A stretch of 43,301 bases of DNA from a virus. Position numbers and translations under genes: made by a program. Shown one piece after another: positions 7,018-13,719 of this stretch. The DNA lies in IMG/VR virus record IMGVR_UViG_3300010373_000074, positions 1-43,301 of that record; one strand, given 5' to 3'. The notes under the pieces are model-generated. The model searched no databases, was not told where the DNA came from, and saw only the letters and a program-made list of their open reading frames with translations. Numbering within the stretch: the stretch's first letter is position 1; each line of letters opens with the position of its first letter.

Positions 7018-7199
7018 CCTCCGCAGACTTCCGCAGCGGAACTTCCAATATGATAGTCAGTGCCGTTTCTGCGAGTAATCTCAGTGTCTTGCGGAGGTGC
7101 GGAGGTGCGGAGGTTGCTAGTTCCGCAAGTTTCGCATTCGTAATCCCGCAAACCATTGATTTGTTAGGCGGAGTTCTCTGCGGAGGTTCTTGCGGAAGT
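6995..7199. repeat. Iteron-like repeat cluster, candidate origin
   Basis: The core TGCGGAGGT occurs in direct orientation at 6995-7005, 7089-7098, 7098-7106, 7106-7115 and 7179-7188, with a variant TTGCGGAAGT at 7190-7199. Inverted copies are at 7017-7026, 7027-7036 (one change) and 7121-7129 (variant). The three copies at 7089-7115 are in tandem with an 8-base period. The spaces between them are AT-richer than the surroundings (for example 7041-7080 and 7150-7168). Repeats of this kind next to a primase-helicase gene are typical of replication origins, where the initiator binds iterons. The repeats are seen; origin function is inference. Confidence 0.5.
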
Positions 7200-7304
7200 C
7201 GCCCCCCATACCCCCCTATCCCCTTCGGGGGAGAGAGAGCGCTTGGGGCGCTCCTCCCCCTTGGGGACCAAATCCAAATCAGTGCAACCAAAGCGGGAGT
7301 GTGA
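7014..7304 (+). CDS. Doubtful ORF across the repeat region
   Basis: An open frame of 96 codons begins at ATG 7014, overlapping the helicase stop (ATGA), the coupling style used throughout this operon. Against it, the product has little protein-like pattern: it runs through the tandem TGCGGAGGT repeats and the strong GC hairpin, giving LRRCGGAEV and PPYPPIPFGGERALG. I list it because the start fits the operon, but the DNA repeats are a better explanation of this stretch. If translated, no function can be assigned. Confidence 0.28.
   Translation: MTSADFRSGTSNMIVSAVSASNLSVLRRCGGAEVASSASFAFVIPQTIDLLGGVLCGGSCGSRPPYPPIPFGGERALGALLPLGDQIQISATKAGV
7227..7260 (+). other. Strong GC hairpin upstream of gene at 7306
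   Basis: GGGGGAG (7227-7233) pairs with CTCCCCC (7254-7260), and inside it GAGCGC (7237-7242) pairs with GCGCTC (7248-7253) around a 5-base loop, with a 3-base bulge on the left arm. A smaller CCCC-TTC-GGGG hairpin (7220-7230) competes with it. No T tract follows. It could stop or slow transcription at the end of the replication genes or be part of the origin structure. Confidence 0.5.
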
Positions 7305-7305
7305 A

Positions 7306-7959
7306 ATGACCTACATCGGAAGCATGGCAATGGCGGGGATGAAGGCGAAGGACGACGCGGAGAGGGAGCAGATGCGCATTCAGGGGTTCAGCCCCGAGGG
7401 CGTGGAGGATTTCGCGGCCAAGTGGTTCAGCGCCATCAATCCGTTCATCGGCGGGATGCCGAGCGATGACCAGGCGGCTCAGGATTGCGCCAATGCGTTC
7501 CAGGGGCTGGCGCAGCAGATGGGCGCGATCGGCACGGCCATGAACACGGCACAGCAAGAGGCTTTCGGGCGAGTGTTCAGCGCTCCGCTGGAACCGCCGG
7601 CTATGGCCGAAGCTGCGGCGAAGATCGAGGCGCATTTGGCGCGGGATGCGCAGAAGATTGCCGCGCTCATCCCGGAAATTCCGGCCACTCCGGAAGAATG
7701 GGCGAAGAAGGCTCAGTTCCGCGAATTGCCCTTCATCGCAGTGCCTCGTTCGGCTCCAACGCCAGAGGCGCAGCGCATCGCCGCTCTAGAGGCCGAATTA
7801 GCCGCTTCGAGGGCCGCTCTGGCGGCTGCGGCCACTCAGGCGGTTGCGTTGGTGGGGCAGAACGCAGAGCCCGCCCAGCACCCTTTAAAACGCGCCGTTG
7901 CGGCATGGCCTGGATACGGCGGGATCGACCAGCTTACGGGGAAACCAACTTGGGTGTGA
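7306..7959 (+). CDS. Hypothetical protein, 217 aa, coiled-coil C-terminus
   Basis: ATG 7306 follows GGGAGTG at a good distance; the frame is open further upstream but only through the GC hairpin. The 217-residue product starts with a short hydrophobic helix, then charged helices (MKAKDDAEREQMRIQGFSPE) and a Met/Gly-rich middle (INPFIGGMPSDDQA). Near the C-terminus is an Ala-rich coiled-coil stretch (RIAALEAELAASRAALAAAA), ending in AVAAWPGYGGIDQLTG. No known family is evident. It opens a new run of coupled small genes after the hairpin and repeat region. Confidence 0.75.
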   Translation: MTYIGSMAMAGMKAKDDAEREQMRIQGFSPEGVEDFAAKWFSAINPFIGGMPSDDQAAQDCANAFQGLAQQMGAIGTAMNTAQQEAFGRVFSAPLEPPAMAEAAAKIEAHLARDAQKIAALIPEIPATPEEWAKKAQFRELPFIAVPRSAPTPEAQRIAALEAELAASRAALAAAATQAVALVGQNAEPAQHPLKRAVAAWPGYGGIDQLTGKPTWV

Positions 7960-7968
7960 TGTTATAAT
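7960..7968 (+). promoter_or_regulatory. Extended -10 promoter element (candidate)
   Basis: TGTTATAAT (7960-7968) is a perfect extended -10 element. It overlaps the ATG at 7967, so a transcript from it would begin near 7975, inside the next gene, and would serve only the genes from 8269 onward. No convincing -35 is seen at the usual distance, which is acceptable for extended -10 promoters. It may be chance. Confidence 0.3.
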
Positions 7969-8272
7969 GTATCATTTCCGTTTGTCCCAGCGTTCGGACG
8001 GCTTTGACGTGGCGGAGACCGAGTTCAACGGCATTCCGTTCAAGGTCTCCGGCAGGCATGGCGTGACTATGGCGATTTCCCGCTCGCTGATTTCCGCTGG
8101 CGCCCCTGACGGGCCTTGGGAGGGGGTGAGTAGCGGGTCGGGCGAAAGGCGGCTGTACGGCCGCTCCATGCACGCTCTCGCGGGTCTCACGATTTCCGAC
8201 ACGGACAAGGGCATCCGCATCCAGAAATGGGTTCCGCGCGATGCCGGGGCATTTGCGGAGGCTGCCGAATGA
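7967..8272 (+). CDS. Hypothetical protein, 101 aa
   Basis: I chose ATG 7967 because it is just after the previous stop; the frame is open upstream but would overlap that gene. The end overlaps the next ATG (ATGA). The protein reads as mixed alpha/beta: an N-terminal strand pair (MYHFRLSQRSDGFDV, FNGIPFKVSG), a helix after GRHGVTMAISRSLISAG, and a final strand (DKGIRIQKWVPRD). No ribosome binding site is obvious. No family is recognised. Confidence 0.62.
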   Translation: MYHFRLSQRSDGFDVAETEFNGIPFKVSGRHGVTMAISRSLISAGAPDGPWEGVSSGSGERRLYGRSMHALAGLTISDTDKGIRIQKWVPRDAGAFAEAAE

Positions 8273-8523
8273 CCCCCATCGCAACCGGCCGCCGTCTCAT
8301 GCCCGGCGGCGAGCTGGACGGAGACTGGCAGATCGTGGCGGAGGGCGAGCGCGGCGATTGGGTGTGGTCCGCTGGCTGGTCCCGCATGGCGCTCACGTGG
8401 TTCTGGGAGCGCGTGGAGGCGGGCAGCATCTACGCGGTGCAGGGGCGCACGCCTGGCAAGCCAGCGGACTGCTTCACGCTATACGCCAAGCTGGCGCGGC
8501 GTGTGCAGAGGAGGGCGGCGTGA
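8269..8523 (+). CDS. Hypothetical protein, 84 aa
   Basis: ATG 8269 overlaps the previous stop (ATGA). The sequence is rich in Trp (DGDWQIVAEGERGDWVWSAG, ALTWFWERV), suggesting a small beta-rich fold, and has a basic C-terminal helix (YAKLARRVQRRAA). The last base is shared with the next ATG. It is part of a chain of mini-genes with no recognised families; real coding is supported by the overlaps on both sides. Confidence 0.65.
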   Translation: MTPIATGRRLMPGGELDGDWQIVAEGERGDWVWSAGWSRMALTWFWERVEAGSIYAVQGRTPGKPADCFTLYAKLARRVQRRAA

Positions 8524-8708
8524 TGCTAGCTAAATGCGAACTGTGCGGTCAGGAGATGTCGCTATTGGAACCGGAAGAGACAAAGAGGCTCCGGCAAGAA
8601 AACATCTACCTTCGACATTTACTCAATCTCCATCCTACCGAGCCGCTGATCAACAGCGCGCAGCAGGCAATTATAGCCAAGAATCTGGGAAAGCTCCTAA
8701 ACCGATGA
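8523..8708 (+). CDS. Small protein, Cys pair plus leucine helix
   Basis: 61 residues from ATG 8523 (TGATG junction). The N-terminus has a half zinc-ribbon motif (KCELCGQEM), followed by a charged leucine-rich helix (EETKRLRQENIYLRHLLNLH) that could dimerise as a coiled coil, which would complete a four-Cys zinc site between two subunits. The stop overlaps the next ATG (ATGA). No family is recognised. Confidence 0.62.
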   Translation: MLAKCELCGQEMSLLEPEETKRLRQENIYLRHLLNLHPTEPLINSAQQAIIAKNLGKLLNR

Positions 8709-8824
8709 CAGACCCCCGCTGGCAATGCTGCGAATGCGGCGGCATGGCGTATCCCACGAGCGAGCTATGCCCGTTCTGCGGTGGGAAACGACCGGCGCCC
8801 GAGCCTAAGGAGAAGGTGTCGTGA
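8705..8824 (+). CDS. Mini zinc-ribbon protein, 39 aa
   Basis: A 39-residue product from ATG 8705, coupled by ATGA to the preceding gene and by GTGA to the next. Almost the whole protein is a zinc ribbon: CCECGG, then ten residues, then CPFCGGKR. The first half resembles rubredoxin-like or RNA-polymerase-subunit ribbons. The tail is Pro/Glu/Lys-rich. A nucleic-acid or protein adapter role is possible; nothing more can be said. Confidence 0.62.
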   Translation: MTDPRWQCCECGGMAYPTSELCPFCGGKRPAPEPKEKVS

Positions 8825-9018
8825 GCATAACTCGCCCAATCGACGACTTTTCCGCGCCCGAAGGGTCATGGCCCGACCCGCTTAGCTGGGACAAGCGTAT
8901 CCGCAATCTATCTGATCGTGTTGCGGACTTGGAATTAGCAATAGAGAAGCTACAGAACAAGAATGCGGATGATGGGCGTAGCAAATGGCGCACATTCCGT
9001 TGGGGAGGGTGGAAGTGA
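8821..9018 (+). CDS. Small coiled-coil protein, 65 aa
   Basis: GTG 8821 overlaps the previous stop (GTGA), and the stop overlaps the next GTG. The central part has heptad spacing (RIRNLSDRVADLELAIEKLQ), typical of a short parallel coiled coil, and the tail is Trp-rich and basic (KWRTFRWGGWK). It may oligomerise. Function unknown. Confidence 0.6.
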   Translation: MSITRPIDDFSAPEGSWPDPLSWDKRIRNLSDRVADLELAIEKLQNKNADDGRSKWRTFRWGGWK

Positions 9019-9224
9019 AGATTCTAGATATTTGCGCCATGCCGACATGCGTAGACGCCAATGCGTTTCCTTTGGGGCCAAGCAAGTTCCATGAGTCCCT
9101 TTTTCGCTCATACCACATATTGGCTAAGGCCAAAGAATTGCTGGGATGTGGAGTTCCGCCTGGAGTCGTGCTTGATCTAGTCGGTGAAATGGAATCTGCG
9201 CAGCTTGGTGGTGATAACACTTGA
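9015..9224 (+). CDS. Hypothetical protein, 69 aa
   Basis: Starts at GTG 9015 (GTGA overlap) and ends in TTGA, which supplies the TTG start of the NusG-like gene. The N-terminus looks like a strand with two Cys (KILDICAMPTCVDANAF), followed by two helices (HESLFRSYHILAKAKELLGC, PPGVVLDLVGEME). It is translationally linked to the NusG-like factor. No family is recognised. Confidence 0.6.
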   Translation: MKILDICAMPTCVDANAFPLGPSKFHESLFRSYHILAKAKELLGCGVPPGVVLDLVGEMESAQLGGDNT

Positions 9225-9868
9225 CAACGCACGCCCAATTGCAATATGAACCGGGATACGGACCAGGGGTCACGCTGCCAATGACCTATTGCGCCCGCAG
9301 CATGGATAACGACCATGCGTCGCGTAGCGTTGACTCCCGCTGGTTCGTCATTTCCACCTATCCGCAGGCCGAGTTCCAAGTATGGGCAGCGCTGGGCAAG
9401 TTCCGCCGGCACCTTCCGACGATCGTGACGTATCGGCAGAAAATGCGGCATGGTCGGCCCGTTTTCACCAATGGCCAACGGCTTGCGGAACCGGTTATCC
9501 GCCCGTTCTTCCCCGGTTATCTGTTTGTGTCGCTGGACCTGACCGACCCGAGTTGGGCATCTATCGGGCGCACTCAGGGGGTGAAGCGGCTTATGTGCAG
9601 TACGGAATTGCGCCCTCTGCCGGTCCCTATCGGTGTAGTTGAGGCGCTGATGGCTCAAGGGCGTGCTGGCGATGGTGCGATTGATCCGGGTGCCGCTCCG
9701 CAGTTCGCACCACTCGTGCCAGGTCAGCGGGTGCGTGTGACAGTGAACGGCACGGACCTCGATACGCTGGTCCATATGGCCGAGCGGGATCGCGTGTGGG
9801 TGCTGCTGCGGATGTTTGATCGTGACGTGCCGACTGAGGTTCCGCGTGGTGCGGTGAGGGCGTTGTGA
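9221..9868 (+). CDS. NusG/RfaH-like transcription antiterminator
   Basis: 215 residues from TTG 9221. After a 38-residue leader comes an NGN-type domain: the opening strand SRWFVISTYPQAEFQVW, a basic middle with YRQKMRHGRPVF, then FFPGYLFVSLDL, SWASIGRTQGVKRLM and the helix IGVVEALMAQ. A C-terminal KOW-like barrel begins at FAPLVPGQRVRVTV. NusG family members ride on RNA polymerase; specialised copies such as RfaH suppress pausing and termination in single long operons. Here it lies just upstream of the late virion genes, and no lambda Q-like gene is seen. It is therefore a good candidate for the late-gene activator, acting by antitermination. The domain call is firm; the late-operon role is inference. 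Confidence 0.85.
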   Translation: MTTHAQLQYEPGYGPGVTLPMTYCARSMDNDHASRSVDSRWFVISTYPQAEFQVWAALGKFRRHLPTIVTYRQKMRHGRPVFTNGQRLAEPVIRPFFPGYLFVSLDLTDPSWASIGRTQGVKRLMCSTELRPLPVPIGVVEALMAQGRAGDGAIDPGAAPQFAPLVPGQRVRVTVNGTDLDTLVHMAERDRVWVLLRMFDRDVPTEVPRGAVRAL

Positions 9869-10182
9869 TCGTTCTCCCGCGCGGCGAGGTTCATGGACGC
9901 AAGACTGGATTGGCCGGCGTGCCGGATGAGCAGTTGGCTGCGATTGCCTCCGCTATCTTGGGCTCGAAATGCGAGGCAGAAACGCGGCCCATGTTCTACA
10001 ACGTCATGCAGTTCTCTACGCTGCGGGATGCACCAGAGCATATTGATGATGAGATTGTCCTCACGCATCGCGGTTTCGCGGTCCACGCCGTAATGAGCAG
10101 AGCAGATCGGGCTAGCAGCGCTGAATGGCTGGAAGAGAAATTCATCCGGCCTATGGTCGAGCAGATGATGAGGGCGTTGTGA
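9865..10182 (+). CDS. Hypothetical protein, 105 aa
   Basis: GTG 9865 overlaps the stop of the NusG-like gene (GTGA), so the two are probably translated together. The product is alpha/beta with a central pattern (MFYNVMQFSTLRDAPEHIDD, IVLTHRGFAVHAV) and a C-terminal helix (EEKFIRPMVEQMMRAL). I do not recognise a family. Its coupling hints at a function alongside the antiterminator, but no motif supports this. Confidence 0.65.
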   Translation: MIVLPRGEVHGRKTGLAGVPDEQLAAIASAILGSKCEAETRPMFYNVMQFSTLRDAPEHIDDEIVLTHRGFAVHAVMSRADRASSAEWLEEKFIRPMVEQMMRAL

Positions 10183-10415
10183 AAGTGGTTGACCTTACTC
10201 TCGTATCCGGCGGCTCGATGGAAGCAACCGATCCCAACCTCGTTGAGGACTGGCCGGCTGAAAACGTCCGCATCCTTGAGGCTCAGTTGGCCGGCATTGC
10301 CGAGGGCGGGCTTGCTGGAATGCCGCAAGCGGATATTGACGATATCGTAGCCAGTCTAGAGCGTCAGCTCACTTCGGCACGTAAGATTCTGGAACTGTCG
10401 CATAATGACGATTGA
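10179..10415 (+). CDS. Hypothetical acidic protein, 78 aa
   Basis: GTG 10179 overlaps the previous stop (GTGA); a longer frame upstream would overlap the preceding gene too far. The protein is acidic, with a first part VVDLTLVSGGSMEATD and two helices (ENVRILEAQLAGIA, DIDDIVASLERQLTSARKIL). The end overlaps the TTG start of the next gene. No family is recognised. Confidence 0.6.
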   Translation: MKVVDLTLVSGGSMEATDPNLVEDWPAENVRILEAQLAGIAEGGLAGMPQADIDDIVASLERQLTSARKILELSHNDD

Positions 10416-10729
10416 TCGCGTGGTGCGGTGAGGACGGTTTAGACGTGTGTTGGGCTATAGCCGCCGTTGCCGAGTGCGCGGTGGCCTCAATTCTGGCTAA
10501 TATGACTGACGAGCAACGGCTGGAATATGAGTCCGAGCGAGCGAGAAGGCGCGCATTGGAAATTGCAGAGGCTGAGCGGAGGCACGCGGAGGCTGAAGAG
10601 CGCCGGAGCAGGGAAGAATACGAAGCGAGCTTGAGCAAGTGGCGTATCGCCATGTTTATGCTGATATTCTGGATTCGGGAAGAGTATTACAGATTGCGCG
10701 GTGTTCCTTGTCCAAGACGCTTTTCATAA
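10412..10729 (+). CDS. Membrane-associated coiled-coil protein
   Basis: 105 residues from TTG 10412 (TTGA overlap). It has a hydrophobic N-terminal segment (CWAIAAVAECAVASILA, about residues 13-29), then a long highly charged helix (ERARRRALEIAEAERRHAEA and on), and a second hydrophobic stretch (WRIAMFMLIFWI) at about residues 77-88. This fits an inner-membrane protein with a coiled-coil between two membrane contacts. Its position before the terminase genes gives no function. Confidence 0.6.
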   Translation: MIAWCGEDGLDVCWAIAAVAECAVASILANMTDEQRLEYESERARRRALEIAEAERRHAEAEERRSREEYEASLSKWRIAMFMLIFWIREEYYRLRGVPCPRRFS

Positions 10730-11097
10730 GCCACAACCGCGTTGAGATTGACGACGCATCGGCTCGCACCACGCTCCACGATGGCAAGCAAATCCCCGCT
10801 GTGCCGCACGATACGGACAGCTACCGCGCCACGGCAGAGCGTTTGGGATACGGCAGCGAAACCGGCCGCATGTGCGGTGAGCACGAGCTACTGCACACGG
10901 CGCTGGCGTGTTGGCTAGGGCTGCTAGAGAGCCCGGTGATGCGCTCGGTTGCCGAGGGGGAGGCGCCAACGGACGGCATTACGGTGCTGGAGGAAGAGGC
11001 CGTGATGGCGGTTCAGGCGTACGCGGTTGCGGCTGGTGTGAATCTGACGAGGCGACTGGCGGAGGTATCCGATTGTACTTCAGCGGCGCGCGACTAA
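10708..11097 (+). CDS. Conserved-type phage hypothetical protein
   Basis: 129 residues if TTG 10708 is used; an ATG at 10639 in the same frame would overlap the previous gene by 91 bases. No strong ribosome binding site decides between them. The protein has a strand-rich N-terminus (TLFISHNRVEIDDASA), a distinctive YRATAERLGYG stretch, and an EHELLHTALACWLGL helix. The combination resembles small uncharacterised proteins seen in alphaproteobacterial phages, from memory only. Function unknown. Confidence 0.62.
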   Translation: MSKTLFISHNRVEIDDASARTTLHDGKQIPAVPHDTDSYRATAERLGYGSETGRMCGEHELLHTALACWLGLLESPVMRSVAEGEAPTDGITVLEEEAVMAVQAYAVAAGVNLTRRLAEVSDCTSAARD

Positions 11098-11135
11098 ACC
11101 GATCCCTCAACATCATTGAGAGAAGGCTAATCCGA

Positions 11136-11507
11136 ATGGCACTCGATCTTACCGCATTTCAGGCGGAACTGGCTCGCAACACGAGCCTCACTGGCTCGAT
11201 CAAGGCTGCGATGGACACGCTGAAGGGGCAGGTGGATAGCCTCACCCAGCAGCTTTCCCAGCAGGGTATTGACCCAGCGACGCTGAGCGCGCTTGCCGAC
11301 ATGCAGGCCACGTTGAAGGCCAACGACGACACCGTTGACGCCATCGTGCAGAACACCCCGGCTGCCGGTGGTCAGGACACGACTGGCGGTGGTGCGAGCG
11401 GCGCTGACACGACTGGCGGTGCTGGTGCCGACACGACTGGCGGCGGGGCTCAGACGCCCGCACAGGCGCCAGCGGACCCCAACGCGCCGGCTGGCCCAAC
11501 CAGCTGA
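11136..11507 (+). CDS. Hypothetical protein with Gly/Thr repeat tail
   Basis: ATG 11136 is preceded by AGAAGG at good spacing. The 123-residue protein has a helical N-terminus with coiled-coil spacing (MDTLKGQVDSLTQQLSQQGI) and a C-terminal low-complexity tail containing three copies of DTTGG. The underlying DNA (GACACGACTGGCGG) is directly repeated at about 11377, 11405 and 11430. Similar small proteins near head genes have been annotated as structural or decoration proteins, but there is no motif here to assign one. Confidence 0.68.
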   Translation: MALDLTAFQAELARNTSLTGSIKAAMDTLKGQVDSLTQQLSQQGIDPATLSALADMQATLKANDDTVDAIVQNTPAAGGQDTTGGGASGADTTGGAGADTTGGGAQTPAQAPADPNAPAGPTS

Positions 11508-11514
11508 TCGCTAA

Positions 11515-12012
11515 GTGTCGCGCGCTCCGAATAAACCGCGAAGCAAGAAGGCGTCGGAAGCCAAGCCGCCGATCTATCCCGTAGACCCTGCGTTGCGGTC
11601 TGCGATGGATAGGGTGGCTACGGCAGCCGACGTGCCCAAGCCTACCCCACGCAAGCGGACTCCGAAGCGCGCTGTAGCGGTCAAGACGGGGGTTGCTGAT
11701 GCTGCCCCCGTCAAGCTACGCGGGACCACGCGCAAGGCGATGGTTGAGGCGCAGCGTGAGTTGCAGGAGCAGTGTAAGGCCGCCGAACAATTTGCTGGTC
11801 ATGAGGAATTCTCTGCGTCGTTGGCTCGTGGTGATGTGGGGCGTAAAAGCGCAATGCGAAAATGGGAAGATGAGAATTTCCCATACGAAAAGCCTGACTA
11901 CGCATTGGAGAACAGGCGTAAGCGGCAGGCGGCAACGGATACGTGGATCACGGTAGTTACCGTGTTCGGTGTGATTGTGATTATTGGTTTGATGGCGTGG
12001 TGGGTTGGATGA
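11515..12012 (+). CDS. Tail-anchored membrane protein, basic
   Basis: 165 residues from GTG 11515. The N-terminal 60 residues are basic and Pro-rich (PKPTPRKRTPKRAVAVKTG), the middle is charged and helical, and the C-terminus is a single transmembrane segment (WITVVTVFGVIVIIGLMAWW, about residues 143-162). That makes it a tail-anchored inner-membrane protein with a cytoplasmic basic domain. The stop overlaps the small terminase start (ATGA), linking it to packaging genes. Function unknown. Confidence 0.66.
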   Translation: MSRAPNKPRSKKASEAKPPIYPVDPALRSAMDRVATAADVPKPTPRKRTPKRAVAVKTGVADAAPVKLRGTTRKAMVEAQRELQEQCKAAEQFAGHEEFSASLARGDVGRKSAMRKWEDENFPYEKPDYALENRRKRQAATDTWITVVTVFGVIVIIGLMAWWVG

Positions 12013-12404
12013 AAAAGGGCACTCACGAAGTTCCCGCAGGTCTCGCCGCAGCGCGTGTTGCGACGCAGTTCAAGCCCGGCGAGGGCGGCAGGCCGAAGGG
12101 CACACGCGACAAGCTCTCACGGCGCTTTATCGAGGCGCTGGCGAAGGATTTCGACGAGCACGGCGAGGGCGCGATCAGCGCGGCCCGTGAGCGCGATCCG
12201 GTGGGGTATATGAAGGTGGTTGCTGGTCTGTTGCCCAAAGAGGTGGAGATTAAGCGGCCTGCCGAAGATTTGACAGATGACGAACTTGCAAACGCAATTA
12301 GCCTCATCCGTGCTTCCCTTACAGGAAGTGTTGAAGGCTCTGGAGACGGAGCAGAAGAAGCGGGTTCAGCAGAACAAGCTAGCTCTGTACCGGCCATACA
12401 CTAA
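12009..12404 (+). CDS. terS: Probable small terminase subunit (DUF5681-like)
   Basis: 131 residues from ATG 12009 (ATGA overlap). It has the DUF5681-like signature: FKPGEGGRPKGTRDKLSRRF near the N-terminus, then FIEALAKDFDEHG, DPVGYMKVVAGLLPKEVEI and an acidic DDELANAI helix. Proteins of this kind commonly sit directly upstream of phage large terminases and are annotated as small terminase or terminase-associated. The small subunit recognises the packaging site on phage DNA. The C-terminal 40 residues overlap the large terminase gene by 128 bases and are acidic and Ala/Ser-rich, as expected for a constrained overlapping end. Confidence 0.72.
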   Translation: MKKGTHEVPAGLAAARVATQFKPGEGGRPKGTRDKLSRRFIEALAKDFDEHGEGAISAARERDPVGYMKVVAGLLPKEVEIKRPAEDLTDDELANAISLIRASLTGSVEGSGDGAEEAGSAEQASSVPAIH

Positions 12405-13719
12405 GCAAAGCCTCTTTCACGCCAAGGGTGGACAGTTCCGCGAGAGGCTTCTGAGGGCTGGAAACCAGTTAGGTAAGTCGTTCGCTGGCGCTGCCGAAGC
12501 CGCTTTCCATGCAACCGGGCTCTATCCTGATTGGTGGGAAGGTCGGCGCTGGGATCGCCCGACGACGGGATGGGCCGGCGGCGTGACGAGCGAGGTAACG
12601 CGCGATACGATCCAACGCCTTTTGATTGGCCCGCTCGAAAGCAGGGGAACGGGCCTGATCCCGGCGCGGTGCATCGAGGATACGACGGCAGCCCGTGGCG
12701 TTGCCGATTTGATGGATACGATTCTCATAAGTCACGTCAACGGCGGTACCAGCCGCATTAGGCTGAAATATTTCGAGCAGGGCCGGCAGAAGTGGCAGGG
12801 CGAAACGCTCGATTGGGTTTGGTTCGATGAAGAGCCTCCGGAGGACATTTACACCGAGGGCCTGACGCGCACGAACGCCACGGGCGGCATTGCGTGGACA
12901 ACATTCACGCCGCTGCTCGGCATGTCTAGCGTGGTGCGGCGGTTTCTGATGGAGGATTCGGAGGACCGCTCGGATACGAATATGACGATCGATGATGCCG
13001 AGCATATCGCTCCTGAAGAGCGCGCTCGCATCATCAACAGCCATCCGGCGCATGAGCGCGAGGCTCGCATCAACGGCACGCCCTCGCTCGGATCGGGCGT
13101 CATCTTCCCTGTCACGGATGAGTCAATTTCGATTGAAGCATTCCCGATACCGCCGCACTGGACCGTCATTGGCGCTCTAGACTTTGGCTGGGACCATCCT
13201 ACGGCTGCCGTGCGGCTGGCATGGGATCGTGATGCCGACGCGGTATACGTGACGCACGCTTACAAGATGCGCGAGGCGGTTCCAGCAATTCATGTAGCGG
13301 CGCTGAAGGCATGGGGCGAGGAGATGCCTTGGGCTTGGCCGCATGACGGATTGCAGCACGATAAAGCCAGCGGGGAGCAGTTGGCTGCTCAATACCGCAA
13401 GCTAGGACTGAAGATGCTTCCCGAGCGGGCTCAATACGAGAATGAGCGCGGATCGGGCGTAGAGGCCGGCTTGATGGATATGCTGGAGCGCATGGAAACC
13501 GGACGGTGGCATGTGTTTAGCCATCTCACGGAATGGTTTGAAGAGAAGCGGCTGTATCACCGCAAGGACGGTCGCGTTGTGAAAGAGTTTGACGATCTGA
13601 TGAGCGCTTCACGCTACGGCCTTATGTCGCTGCGGTTCGCGAAGACAGTCAAGCCGAAGCCGAAGGTTGCTGCGGTCCCGACGCTTAGGCCGGGTCCGCA
13701 AGCCTGGATGGGCAGATAA
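12277..13719 (+). CDS. terL: Terminase large subunit, P22 gp2-like
   Basis: 480 residues, close to P22 gp2 (499). The ATPase domain has Walker A AGNQLGKS (Lys67) and Walker B WVWFDEE (Asp184, Glu185). The RNase-H-type nuclease domain begins at the ALDFGWDHP motif (Asp302). The enzyme cuts concatemeric DNA and drives it into proheads through the portal. ATG 12277 lies inside the small terminase gene; the N-terminal helix (VLKALETEQKKRVQQNKLAL) is typical of this family, so the 128-base overlap looks genuine. A P22-type enzyme suggests headful packaging. Confidence 0.93.
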   Translation: MTNLQTQLASSVLPLQEVLKALETEQKKRVQQNKLALYRPYTKQSLFHAKGGQFRERLLRAGNQLGKSFAGAAEAAFHATGLYPDWWEGRRWDRPTTGWAGGVTSEVTRDTIQRLLIGPLESRGTGLIPARCIEDTTAARGVADLMDTILISHVNGGTSRIRLKYFEQGRQKWQGETLDWVWFDEEPPEDIYTEGLTRTNATGGIAWTTFTPLLGMSSVVRRFLMEDSEDRSDTNMTIDDAEHIAPEERARIINSHPAHEREARINGTPSLGSGVIFPVTDESISIEAFPIPPHWTVIGALDFGWDHPTAAVRLAWDRDADAVYVTHAYKMREAVPAIHVAALKAWGEEMPWAWPHDGLQHDKASGEQLAAQYRKLGLKMLPERAQYENERGSGVEAGLMDMLERMETGRWHVFSHLTEWFEEKRLYHRKDGRVVKEFDDLMSASRYGLMSLRFAKTVKPKPKVAAVPTLRPGPQAWMGR

